Position numbers and translations under genes: made by a program. Shown here in pieces: positions 1-9,428 of a stretch of DNA of 17,726 nt (position 1 is the stretch's first letter; the number at the start of each line of letters is the position of its first letter). This DNA is from Irineochytrium annulatum (taxonomy: Eukaryota; Chytridiomycota; Chytridiomycetes; Chytridiales; Chytridiaceae): the NCBI GenBank assembly GCA_027600665.1, contig JADGJL010000457.1, forward strand, positions 1-17,726, given 5' to 3'. A model generated the notes under the pieces. The model was not told the DNA's origin. It saw nothing but the letters and a program-made list of their open reading frames with translations, and made no database searches.

Positions 1-161
1 GATCTGTGGAACGGGGGGGCGAGGAGGTTCTCGGGGGGTGCGCCGTTGGCGAGCCCGACCGCGGTCGCAGGGCTGTGGGGGAGCGTGGATCGGTTAAAGA
101 AGTCGCAGTGATTGGGGTGCGGGTGCGGGCCATTGAGGGGATTGAGGTTGTCCTTAAGCAT
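1..161 (-). CDS. 5' end of an unknown protein, cut by the window edge
   Basis: A reading frame opens at an ATG (161-159) and runs without a stop off the left edge, giving 53 codons. The N-terminus reads MLKDNLNPLNGPHPHPNHCD and continues rich in Pro, Asn, Ala and His, which looks like a disordered start. The support is base composition: third codon positions are strongly G/C throughout and the periodicity stops at the ATG, as expected for a coding start. I recognise no domain. The gene would be transcribed away from DTD1, with 162-815 as shared upstream DNA. A plus-strand frame with the same third positions stops at 111 and fits less well, because the bias continues to about 159. Confidence 0.45.
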   Translation of the reverse strand, partial: MLKDNLNPLNGPHPHPNHCDFFNRSTLPHSPATAVGLANGAPPENLLAPPFHR

Positions 162-815
162 TTTGTGGGTTGTTGAGGGGAGTTATGTCAGCAGGCGGAC
201 GCGGTACTGATTTGAGACGCAGAGGGTTGTCGCCGGGAGGTTCCATGCTTACCTACATTGCTTTCCTTTTTATGTCGTGATTGATGATACGCGACGCGCT
301 GTTTTAATTTGCGCAAACTTGAAAGAAGACTGTCGAAGGGTTGCTCCTGATTGTGTTCTGTTTCTTTTTTGTACAACCGTCATCCCTCTCACACCTATTT
401 CTTGCCCCCTTCAGTTTCCCGTTCCTTTCCCTTCTATTTCCTTGGATCGAATGTAAGAAATTTATGCACATGTTATCAAAACACCATTGAGAAACGTTTT
501 AAAAATATGAACTGTATGAGGTTGCCTTTTTTAATCCCCATCTCTTTTTGTTTCCCTTCGCTACTTCATGAAGGTTCTGATTTTGCTCCCCGCTTCTGCT
601 TTTCGTTATTACTAGCCTCAGTGCTTATTGCTGTCACGACATCTTCTATTATCCTTCCAAGGTCTTCGTCAGTTGAAAAAGAGAAAGAGGTCTGTCGCTG
701 TGATGCTCCCGGTTCAAGACACTGGTGACTTTACCACACGAAGTTGCGTTTCCACGGTTGCGTGCAGTTGGTGGTACTGCGGCAATCGAGTCTCTGACGG
801 GCTGTCTGAGAAAAA
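162..815. promoter_or_regulatory. Divergent intergenic region upstream of DTD1
   Basis: This stretch separates the minus-strand start at 161 from the DTD1 ATG at 816. It holds long pyrimidine-rich runs on the plus strand (about 355-440 and 520-610) and A/T-rich patches. The short open frames in it are pyrimidine-biased translations rich in Ser, Phe and Leu with no recognisable domain, so I read it as promoter plus 5' leader. I saw no convincing TATA box or repeat. Confidence 0.4.
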
Positions 816-1771
816 ATGAGATGCGTAATCCAAAGAGTAAAAGCCGCGAGCGTTGTAGGTCCGTAAACTTGGGGTCTGCGGCGGATCAGGCGGAGGTTTC
901 TTAATCCGTGATCTGAAATTTTAATATACCTTTTTCCTTCCCATCGGCAGTCGATCAAGTGACTGTTAGCGTGATCGAGCAGGGATTATGCTGCCTCGGT
1001 GAGTAAGTAGAACGATCAATGGGGTGGACTTCCCCTCTTTTTTCTTATAATGAACTTTATCGGCCTCTTCAGTCGGGATCTGTGTGGATGATGCCGACGC
1101 CGACGCCGACTACATGTAAGTTCCTCATTCTTTTCCCGTTGTTCTCTCCCTCGTTCCTTAGCACTTCGGCTTCATATTCTAGAGCCAAGAAAATCGTTAA
1201 CATGCGATTATGGCCTTCCGACGACGGTGCGCCGTGGAAGAAATCGGCGAAAGGTCAGTCCTCATCCGCATCTTTTCGCCTCTGCAATACCGTCTCCCTT
1301 AGTCCGTGCTTGCAACGCTTACACTTATCCGTTTCGAACATAGAGGCCGGCCACAGTATCCTCTCCGTTTCCCAGTTCACACTATTCGCTAAGACGACCA
1401 AAGGTCGGACTTTAATAATCTCAATCCGTCTGCTTCTTCTGTGACATATGTGTTCCACTAGGCACAAAGCCCGATTTCCACCTCGCCATGAAGTCCGCTG
1501 AGAGCAAGGCGCTGTATGAAAGCTTTCTGGAGAAGGTACGAGCTTTACACGATGCGGACAAAGTCAAAGGTAGTGAGATATTGATATTCGGTTAATACTT
1601 TGATCTCTGTTTCTTAATGGCATTCGCACGTTCTAGACGGGGTGTTTGGAGCCATGATGGATGTGAGTTTGAGTTAAAATGCCACAAATGCGTACTCAAG
1701 GTTTGTGGTAGGTAAACATTTGCAACGACGGGCCCGTGACCATTCTTATTGACTCTCGCACGAAGGATTGA
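816..1771 (+). CDS. DTD1: D-aminoacyl-tRNA deacylase (D-Tyr-tRNA deacylase), 8 exons
   Basis: Hydrolyses D-amino acids (and mischarged Gly) from tRNA, a cytosolic chiral proofreading step. Exons: 816-858, 951-998, 1073-1115, 1183-1253, 1344-1403, 1462-1569, 1637-1662, 1712-1771, giving 459 nt and 152 residues, close to the usual family length of about 150. It starts MRCVIQRVKAASV, the conserved DTD N-terminus. Both signature motifs are present: SVSQFTLF (Ser78-Gln79) and NDGPVT (residues 138-143), which carries the cross-subunit Gly-Pro that rejects L-amino acids. Seven introns of 49-92 bp cut this small gene, and three donors are the weaker GTC type (859, 1254, 1404). The first donor (GTCCGT) is the least certain; it was chosen because it restores the ASVVVD consensus. 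A DADADAD stretch from a GCCGAC repeat sits in exon 3. Confidence 0.93.
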
Positions 1772-2284
1772 CATTAGATAGGTCAGTTGTGGAGTGCTGT
1801 GTTTCAGGATTGTATTTGGAGGTAGTAAGCAAGAAAGACAAGATTAAAAAAAGAGGGTTAGTCGAACGTGGACGGGGAATGTACCGCCTCCGTGTTGCCA
1901 CTGGTTAGGACACCTTACACAGCCAAAAACGCGAAACACCAGGAAGCATGCACATTTTTTCGTATTGACAAGATGGAAAGACAGCTTGATTATAAGGCGA
2001 AATTACAAGACGACGAAAAAATTAAAATAAAGATAGAGAATAATCATAACCCCTCATACATATAACTCGGACTACAGAAAAATAAAAGATTATGTGAGAC
2101 GTGTGCTAAAAGGTTACTGCGAGGCAAGCGATTCGGAGACCAGCAAGACTGCGGATATAGATAAAGAAGACCCGAGTAGGGGACGGGACTGAAAAAATAG
2201 AGAAAGCCAAACAAAGCGGCTAGAAACAAGAATAGAAAGGCTAGAGTAAACTTACAAAGGGATACAAATGCGCAATATCTCCAT
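1772..2284. other. Intergenic region between convergent DTD1 and the DCB-nucleotidyltransferase gene
   Basis: About 510 bp between two convergent 3' ends. It is A-rich on the plus strand and contains an AATAAA at 2081-2086 that could serve the plus-strand transcript, though it lies 310 bp past the DTD1 stop. Short open frames here are low-complexity and show no family resemblance. I see no gene. Confidence 0.45.
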
Positions 2285-5200
2285 CTAATCCTCCTTTTTC
2301 ATTGGACTCTCGGGTCCGATCTTCCTGGCCACCACCGCTGCAAACGACGTCTTCTCCGCCACCTTCCCAGGTGTGTTCTTTCCTACCACTATTTGCGAAT
2401 AAGCGAGCCGTTCCTGCTCGTAACCCAGCGCCGACGAGCTCGAGCTCGACGAAATTACGGGCGATGGCAGCGTACCCATTGACGATGCTAAGTTCGTCGA
2501 CACAGTCCACGGGTCAATTGTCGGCTTCGCGTCAGCCGCACCGCTGGCCCTACGCGGTAGCATGCTCTTTACCGTCGGCGTCGAATCCCCTTCGTCCAGC
2601 GGCGACGCAGCGTCTTTTCTGTCGTCGTCCGGAACCTCCTTGCTTTGCGATGGCGACGGGGATGGGAACGCCAACGACTGGGGCGGTGATGGAACGTTCA
2701 CATTGTTCCCCCGGGATTCATCCTCCCTCCTGAGAAACACGACCATTGGCGGAGTTCGGTTGTGGACACGGTCTGGGCTACCTCCTAAGCTTCCATCATA
2801 AGACGCAGAGCTTACGCTTCTCTCGGGACCCACACCGTTCATATTCGGCCCTTCCTCGTCTGACAGCACGCCTCCGACCACCTCGCCCTTGTCTACGATG
2901 ATCATGTCTGTGTCGCGAGCGGTTTCAGCGTCGGTAACGTCGCCGTTTCCATAATAAGCGCCGCCGCTGTGTGAAGACCAACCGCGACTTGGACCCGCCC
3001 ATTGCTGCTGACTTGGGCTCGAAGGCACGAGATCGCTGCTTCCCACCCGACTACGGCGATTTTTCTGCGATGCCCCGTTCGCCGGCTCGTCGGACCAAAA
3101 CACAGCCGACGATGGAGCTTGCGAGGGACTGTATGGGGGCAAACCGTTCGAAGAGTTGCCAGCATAACGACTCGAGTTGCTGTTTTGACGATGCCTGTTT
3201 TTTGACGCGCTTCCGTTTCCCGCAGTTCGATACTCTGGCCCATTCACGTTGTTCCAGTGATCAAAATAGCCCCCGCCCCAACTATCGTCTGAATTATTTT
3301 GAGAGTATTTCGGGCTTCCCATTCCGGACCGATATGATCCCCAGTGATTCGTGTGCGGGGAGCTTGACCGGGTCGGTGAGCTCGGCAGATTTGGGGAGAC
3401 TGATGATCTTTGCGGTTGATAACTCGGTCGCCTCCCACCTGCGCTTCCGCCGTTTGCATATAAACCCCCTCCGCTGGCGTTGTTTACCGACGCCCGTCTC
3501 CCGCCAGCGGGCGAGGAATTTCGGTTGCCTGGGTGATTAAACGAAACCGCGTTGAAGCTTAGCGTCGGAGATGACATGCCTGCACTGTTAGCGCCGGAAT
3601 GCCGCCTCTCCCTACTGCCGTGGCCCCCGTTCCTGCCGTTCCCATTTTTGCCTTCGAAAGTTAAACTCGGAGGGATGGGCTTCCCGCTGCCGGATCGACT
3701 ACCTCCTGATTCTGCTCGCGCATGACGACCAACTCGACCGCCATCCCGGAGTGCATCAATGCCAGCCGTTTGGTCGCCAACGCTTCCCGCGCTTTGTGCT
3801 CTCGAAGGAAACACCCCGGCCGGGTATCCCATTGTATCCCAAGGCCGGTTTGGCACGGCATCCCTTGGTGACGGCACCGAGGTCCACCCATTTGCGTTTA
3901 AAGGGGCTCGACGTGGGCGCAGTTGGTGTTGCTGGGGTTGTTGGAGTTGCGCATAGTTTAGCGGAACCAAATGGGCTATTGTCGGAGGTCCAGGAACGTC
4001 GACGTAGTCGCCGGCTTCACGTTGATCATCGTCATCATCGTAAACATCTTCCCTATGACCAATGTCGCCCTCGTGACCAGTGGAGGCGTCAACTAACTCC
4101 GGCATGGTCGCGCCATCATCCGTCTCACTCGCTTCCTTCTCGCTACCAAACGTCGAACCGTAAGGCATCCCTACTTGTTCGAACCCCATCATGCCTCTCC
4201 ACATAGCGAAGTAATCAGGGCCAGCTGTGCCATCCTTCTGCATATTTGCAAGTGCGGATAATGCAGCAGGATTTGGAACCATCCAAGTGCCGGCATTCGC
4301 GTCGTAGTACATATTCGCCCGCCCATCCATCAGCCCTACCGGAACACCGACCATGCCACCCTGAGTCCCGTTCGGAGCGGCGACAAACAGCTGGTAAGTA
4401 CCGTCCGGGCTTGGCGCGTAAAACAATGCCGGAGGGGGGAGCACTGCACTTGCCGCCGACAGGCTTGGAGATAGAGGGGCTGGAAGCGTCGCAGGTGAAT
4501 TTGGTCCAGATTCGCCCCATCGACCGAGAGCGGGTGAATATGGCGCAGCAGCAGTAGTAATGGAGAGGGGTTTCAATGAGGGCGAAGACGGAGACGAAGA
4601 TGATTGAAAAGCGGAAGTAGCTTTCCATCCATATGGTGCTACATTTCGAGGAGTAGCTGCTGTGGCCGCCGGTAATTTATCAGAATCCTGCCTCGTTCTT
4701 TGAGGAGAGCTATTGTAACCGCTCTTCCCGCGACCATTCTTTGAGCCAGTTCCCAAGGTGCTGGGCGCCCACGCATTCGAAGGATTTGACGCGTTTCCAT
4801 TTGACATGGGCCGAGTATTGAAGGACATCTTAGACGAAAAGTTCTGACGACTATGTGCTGGCCCGTACCCCTGTTGTTGAAGCTGAGTCCTAGGCGGGGC
4901 AACATATGGCTCGCAAACCGCTTCCAGCTGACCCGTTTCCAGAATTGTCTTCACCGCACGGACAAATTCCCTCCGTAAGCCAGCTACCGACACTTCGTCT
5001 GCAGAATTCGCAAGATTTCTCTGCGGTGTCATAGGTTCCTCAACGCAAAGATGTCGGCACATGCGTTCGACGTCAACATCCCAGTTCTTCTCGTGCTTTG
5101 TCAACAACCGTCCGCTCCGAACACTAACAACTTGCGTAGCATAATCGAAAGTCTGGGCGTATTGGTGAAAGAAGGAGTATAAGAGGCCTCCCAAAGTTTC

Positions 5201-7503
5201 GTAGTTCTTTAATGCTGGAAGTTGCGATTTGATTTTGGCGACGTCGTCATCAAAAGAGCAGTCCACGCCGTCTATGATGACTTGCTCCAAAGGAGGTGTG
5301 CCCTCGGGATCGGCTTGTTTAGCAGCTAGGCGTGTCAAGTACATTCCATGCAGGCAGGGAAGAATCGGCGGACTTCGGCATTGCAGAAAATTTAATACCA
5401 TCATCACCCAACAATAGCTGGACAGGGTCCCTCCATTAGCCGCTGGACGGCCAAGCGTCAGTATTCGAGCCCACATAAAAGTGATCCTCACCATCGTTCA
5501 AAACGCGTTGTTTCGCCCAATGCTTAACAACCATTACGAGATGTTTCACACGCGGATCCAGCTCCACGTAGGTTTTGATTAGCATTGTATTCCGAAGCGC
5601 AAGCGTGTTGTTGACATTCACGTCGCAGGAGACGTTGCTAGCTGTGAGTTAGTATAGTGCAGCCACGAACATCCTTACTATTCCGGATCAAAGAATTTGC
5701 ATATCGGAACTTTCGCCTTCGTTACAGTGTAAATCTTGATCATTCCGTCTACGAGTGAAAGTAAGCTACAAGATCGAAAGTGAGCAGCTTACGTCTTCGC
5801 AAACATTCCGCTAAGACGTGCATATTCGCGACGCCATGAACGCGATCCTCCCATGGGGTTGTTAAGCAGATATCAACATCGCTCGTTCTGCTGCCTAGCC
5901 CGTTTACCATGCTTCCAAATGGATGTACTTGAATGTCGCGGTCGGGCCACTCCTTTGATAGGATATGCTGAATTTTTGCAAGAAACTGCTTGTGCATATT
6001 CAAACTCTCTAGAGATGGCAGCAACGTAGTTTGAAGCAGGTCATTAATGTCGAACGTGAGATCTCTCTCAACTTCGGGCTTCAGTGCAGCAGGGAATGAC
6101 GGATGAATGGACGGAAGGGGGGTGTTAACCTGCGGAACGAGCGAATGAGCCAAATCAAACTGCGACCATATCTGTACCTCCAATTCGCCACTCATAGATG
6201 CTCTCCGTTCTAGCTCCCGCTGCAAATTGACGTCCACCATCAAGGAGTCTAGTTCGGCGGCAAAACGCTCCTTCCCAGACGGTTTAACGAGCAAGCTAAC
6301 ATCATTGCTGTTTGCGCGCGAAAATCGTCCTCGATCAGCTCTCTCAAGGTTTGCTCGTCGCTTCTTGTCGAACGAATGCACGCCTCCTCCAGTGCCCAAG
6401 TTCAAGTTAGCCCGTTGTCCATTTCCCGTCGAAGAGCGTTCTGAAGACGGGCTGTAACGTCGCGCGTCTTCTCTGAAATAATGATACTCGCTCGATGACG
6501 ACGGCCGTCGACTATTTCCGTTCGTAACGCCGGGTCTCCGAGCTCTCTCAGCATCCCCGAAGATATGAGAAAGAATTGCGCCTTGAGATTCCGTCTCCGG
6601 CATCTGACCGAAGACCGCTTGAACCATTTGGCCCAACGATGCTTGAGCAAGGAGACGGGCGTTGTCGCCACGTGATTGCAAGGAGATATTGTATGTGGTC
6701 CGAATAGCTCGCAACAAAGCTCCGCTATGTGTCCCCAACAAAATATCCGCGCTCGAAACAGCAGCCAGTAACGCTCTAACAATATGAACTTGCACATTGT
6801 CGTCCGTGCTATCGCCCCCAGAAAACGCATCGCAGATAGAGTCAACAACTTGAGCGATGACTCCACGTCCACCAACACCCACTACAAAACTCAGCCACTT
6901 GTAAAGCGCGAGGTTCAAATGCCGCACCTGAGTCCCACGAGCCCCGCTCATCTTCATCGCTCGTTCTCGATAGTGCCAAGTCGGACGGGCTGTTCCCTCT
7001 CGTATTTCCTCTGCCAAGCTTCCCAATTTGCATCGATCCCGCGTCAGTCCCTGGTTCACTTTCCTCGGCCACCCTGCCGGAATCATCGAGCCAGCTAAGG
7101 TTATGTCGACCCCAATAGCCAGATGCAAACAGCTTTTCGAGACATTCCACCGCGATCACCACAAGCGCCGGTTGGCGCGACCGGCAAGCAAGGTAGAACG
7201 GCTGCAAAAGAGACTGAATCCCTGCAAGATCAAGCTCGGGAGCCTCCAACACGACTAGCAATGATCGACATCAGCGACGAGCCCTTCGGCAATGCAAGCG
7301 ACCAAGCCCTTACCTAAGCCGTGCCTGGCGGCATCGCGCAACTCTGTTAGCGGTTCGGCGTCCTTAGCATGCAGGAGCTGCTCCAGAGCGACCTTAATGG
7401 ACCAGTCTGGCAGGTCCGCAGCTCCCGGCAGCTCCCCCGAGCTCTCTTTCAAAAGTTCCGACGAAGAGCTCCTCGGCGGCGTCATCGATTCGAAGTCGGC
7501 CAT
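2285..7503 (-). CDS. DCB domain-Cid1/TUTase-type nucleotidyltransferase fusion, 6 exons, 1659 aa
   Basis: Exons in order: 7503-7314, 7254-6928, 6881-5793, 5748-5679, 5637-5492, 5442-2285; phases agree and give 4980 nt. Residues about 35-265 match the DCB (dimerisation/cyclophilin-binding) domain of BIG/Sec7 Arf-GEFs: IKVALEQLL, LLQPFYLACRSRQ, AVECLEKLFASGY, VIAQVVDSICDAF, AIRTTYNISLQSRG. No HUS or Sec7 catalytic domain follows. After a Ser/Arg-rich linker comes a non-canonical poly(A)/poly(U) polymerase: HPFGSMVNGLGSRTSDVD (Gly495-Ser496, Asp507, Asp509), AKVPICKFFDPE, the third catalytic Asp564 in CDVNVNN, NGGTLSSY, and a PAP-associated region at 688-745 (ETLGGLLYSFFHQYAQTFDY). All three metal-binding Asp are kept, so it should add nucleotides to RNA 3' ends. 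Residues about 790-1659 are disordered (Ser, Gly, Asn, Pro). Intron 5638-5678 has a TACTAAC branch site. The start is the ATG at 7503; an in-frame ATG at 7704 is an alternative. Confidence 0.85.
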
Positions 7504-7964
7504 ATCCCGAGTCCAAGCCGGTACGAGCCCAACCTCGTTGATGAACAGGCGTTGAGAACGCTTTTGGAGGAAGCCAAATGGAGACGTCGTACAGCCAATT
7601 CCATCGGTACGTGCAATCCGATCCGATGGTAACAACCTGGGTGTGTACTTAACCACAGCATCGTTGATGCAGGGATATATGGCTCTCGGGTTTATTTGAA
7701 CCATTAACGCTTCTTTAAACGTGCTTCGCAAGTTATACACGCAGCGACTGATGGCAGCAGTGCGCGATTGATGGCAGCAGTGCGCGATCGTTCCTCCCCC
7801 GACCCGGGTCGCTTTCCACAATTGTCGCCAGAAGGTACCTCCAACCTACGCGAGTCGCGAGGCGAAAACGTGCTTCTCAAGCCCCATGCCAAAAGACTAA
7901 TTATGTCGCGATGTGCCCTGCCGGAAAATCCCCACTGTTGCAGCAAGCTAAGCAAGCGCGAGTA
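7504..7964. promoter_or_regulatory. Gap between ZFAND2 3' end and the fusion gene start
   Basis: About 460 bp between two minus-strand genes, so it should hold the ZFAND2 3' UTR and the promoter and leader of the fusion gene. The fusion frame stays open upstream of its chosen ATG to beyond 7821, with one in-frame ATG at 7704, so an N-terminal extension of 67 residues cannot be excluded. It contains the 20-bp tandem duplication listed separately. Confidence 0.4.
7749..7788. repeat. Perfect 20-bp tandem duplication
   Basis: The 20-mer TGATGGCAGCAGTGCGCGAT occurs twice head to tail, at 7749-7768 and 7769-7788, without mismatches. It lies in the non-coding gap about 250 bp upstream of the fusion gene ATG. 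It may be a recent slippage duplication or a doubled regulatory site. Confidence 0.9.
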
Positions 7965-8641
7965 TTATTGTATCAAGCATCGTCCGTCTGATGCAGTAGG
8001 TTGACTCGCACGGCCAGCTTCATCATCAAGCGAAGCCTGAATCGCCCTCGCCAACTGCTCGTCTTCGTTCAAATTCCGGTTTGGGCGGGCCGGTGGACGG
8101 TCGGAGAGGAGTGATGACGGCGCCGCTGGCGGAGACCTTGACGTCGCCGGCGATCCCTCACATGGAGGATGTTTGAATCTATGGCCCAGACAGTGAACGC
8201 GAGCGCACTGCTTACATTCGACCATGACCTCCTGGCGCTTGCATCCCTTCACTCCGCACTTTCGCGTTTTCGTCGGTTGGAAGATTGACTTCGGGGGCTC
8301 AGGGCAACCATTCTCGATGTGCTCCGAAACTGTGATGTTCGCGTCCTGGCCTGGATGCGTGGGAACGACCTTCCAATCCTTCTTAGCGTCTTCAAAAGTA
8401 GTAATGTGCGTACCTGTCCACACACTGGGCAGCACAACGCTCGTTTATCAAGATCTGACGGTGCTTCCAAACAATCATGATAGATAGGCAGCCGGTGGTC
8501 GTTGCAGAACTTCTTGGAGCAGAAAGCGCAGCCAGTTGGGAGAAAGTCTTTAACATGCTGTTAAGCATAGGTGGCGTGACAAGAAGGAAACATACCGAGC
8601 CGGCTGCAAGTAGAATGGGCGCAGTGCTCTCCGATTTCCAT
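7965..8641 (-). CDS. ZFAND2: AN1-type zinc-finger protein with UIM and CaaX box (ZFAND2 family), 3 exons
   Basis: Animal ZFAND2 (AIRAP/AIRAPL) and yeast Cuz1 help clear ubiquitinated or arsenite-damaged proteins with p97 and the proteasome; the same role is inferred here. Exons: 8641-8596, 8547-8414, 8369-7965, giving 194 residues. The first AN1 finger is exact: Cys7, 12, 22, 25, 30, His33, His39, Cys41. The second spans Cys98, 103, 112, 115, 120, His123, His127, Cys130. A ubiquitin-interacting motif follows (EDEQLARAIQASLDDE, 162-177). The protein ends CLIQ, a CaaX box with Cys191, as in prenylated ZFAND2B. It has one UIM and is shorter than the human protein. Intron 8548-8595 ends in AAG. 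The second intron (8370-8413) has three in-frame AG acceptors, so residue 61 may be preceded by 3 or 4 extra residues. Confidence 0.88.
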
Positions 8642-8840
8642 AATAAGCAGTAAGTAGTCCTGGCGTCGCAACCAGATAGCGGCTTGAGGACGATGGGGGC
8701 GAGGGTGGGGACGCCCAAGCGTTGTTAGTCTTTTTACTGCAATACCTCAAACGAAGTAGGTACTGCCGCGCCCCACACGACGGACTCAACCCCGCAGTTC
8801 TAAGTTGCCGGCATAGCGATCTCACGGATCGGATCCGAAG
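8642..8840. promoter_or_regulatory. Bidirectional promoter region between ZFAND2 and ARPC5
   Basis: Only 199 bp separate the two divergent start codons (ATG at 8641 on minus, ATG at 8841 on plus), so both promoters and both leaders must fit here. I saw no clear TATA box or CCAAT motif. The call rests on geometry only. Confidence 0.5.
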
Positions 8841-9428
8841 ATGGCGGAGGAAGGAGAGGACTTCGACGATGATTTCGTGGCGCAGAGCGTCACCGTGAGC
8901 GCAGCTGATTACGAGCGGGACGTGCAGCAGCGGACGATCGAAGTCCGTAGCTTGCTCTCAAGGTTCCACGATTGATTCCATGGATTCAATGCGTTTAATT
9001 TGCTAACGCTGAAGCAGGGGAAGTGTCCAAGGCGCGATTAAAAAGGCACTTGAGAACCCGCCACTAGGCCGCGACATCCAGCCGATCAAGGTTAATTGAG
9101 CAGATCCCTTTCTCGTTTTCTTTGATTTATTACTGCTTATCTATGGCGACAGGACAAATCTGCACAGCTTGTAATGGAAACGCTTGCGGCCGCGAAGACC
9201 GCGGATATCCCATCACTTGTCAAGGGCATGACGTTGGCAGAAGTAGACATCCTCATGAAATTCATTTATCGCGGGTTTCAATCGCCGGAGGTCTATAACG
9301 CGGCGATGCTCTTAGCGTGGCATGAGAAGGCAAGTTTTTTTAACCTTAACGAGTCTAATGTAACACAGGCGACGGAGGTGGGAGGTTTGGGGAGCATCGT
9401 GAGAGTGCTGACCGACAGGAATTTCTGA
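8841..9428 (+). CDS. ARPC5: Arp2/3 complex subunit 5 (p16-Arc), 4 exons
   Basis: Smallest subunit of the Arp2/3 complex, which nucleates branched actin filaments at endocytic patches and in crawling cells. Exons: 8841-8962, 9018-9090, 9153-9329, 9369-9428, giving 143 residues, slightly shorter than the roughly 150 usual in the family. The acidic N-terminus begins MAEEGEDFDDDFV. The family hallmarks follow: GAIKKALENPPLG, VDILMKFIYRGFQSP, AAMLLAWHEKA and, near the end, GGLGSIVRVLTDR. The third intron starts with GC rather than GT (AAG|GCAAGT) and ends in CACAG. It is 39 nt long with no in-frame stop, so an unspliced product would stay in frame. Removing it restores the conserved join between WHEK and the glycine-rich C-terminus. 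Confidence 0.95.
9330..9368 (+). other. GC-AG intron in ARPC5, 39 nt, stop-free and in frame
   Basis: The donor is GCAAGT after AAG, which is the textbook context for GC-AG introns, and the acceptor is CACAG. A TTAAC-like branch site lies inside. Because the length is a multiple of three and no stop occurs, retention would insert 13 residues (ASFFNLNESNVTQ). Confidence 0.8.

Noticed and set aside
1..111. Plus-strand frame open from the window edge to a TGA at 109-111
   Set aside because: It shares third codon positions with the minus-strand frame, but the G/C periodicity continues past its stop to about 159, which fits the minus-strand ATG better. Not fully excluded.
351..728. 125-codon plus-strand open frame upstream of DTD1
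   Set aside because: Translation of pyrimidine-rich DNA, no family resemblance, and DTD1 is complete without it.
1868..2065. 65-codon frame in the gap after DTD1
   Set aside because: Begins at a GTG, is Lys/Ile-rich at A-rich DNA, and shows no domain or splice context.
2302..4557. Several long plus-strand frames opposite the disordered tail
   Set aside because: Shadows of the minus-strand 3158-nt exon; composition follows the complement of Ser/Gly/Pro codons and no domain is seen.
6842..7261. DCB segment as the start of a complete Sec7 Arf-GEF gene
   Set aside because: No HUS or Sec7 catalytic sequence is found on the minus strand downstream; the frame instead continues into the nucleotidyltransferase.
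9174..9428. ARPC5 C-terminus read straight through with 13 extra residues
   Set aside because: The insert interrupts a conserved block and is bounded by GCAAGT and CACAG, so splicing is the better main model; retention is kept as a finding.
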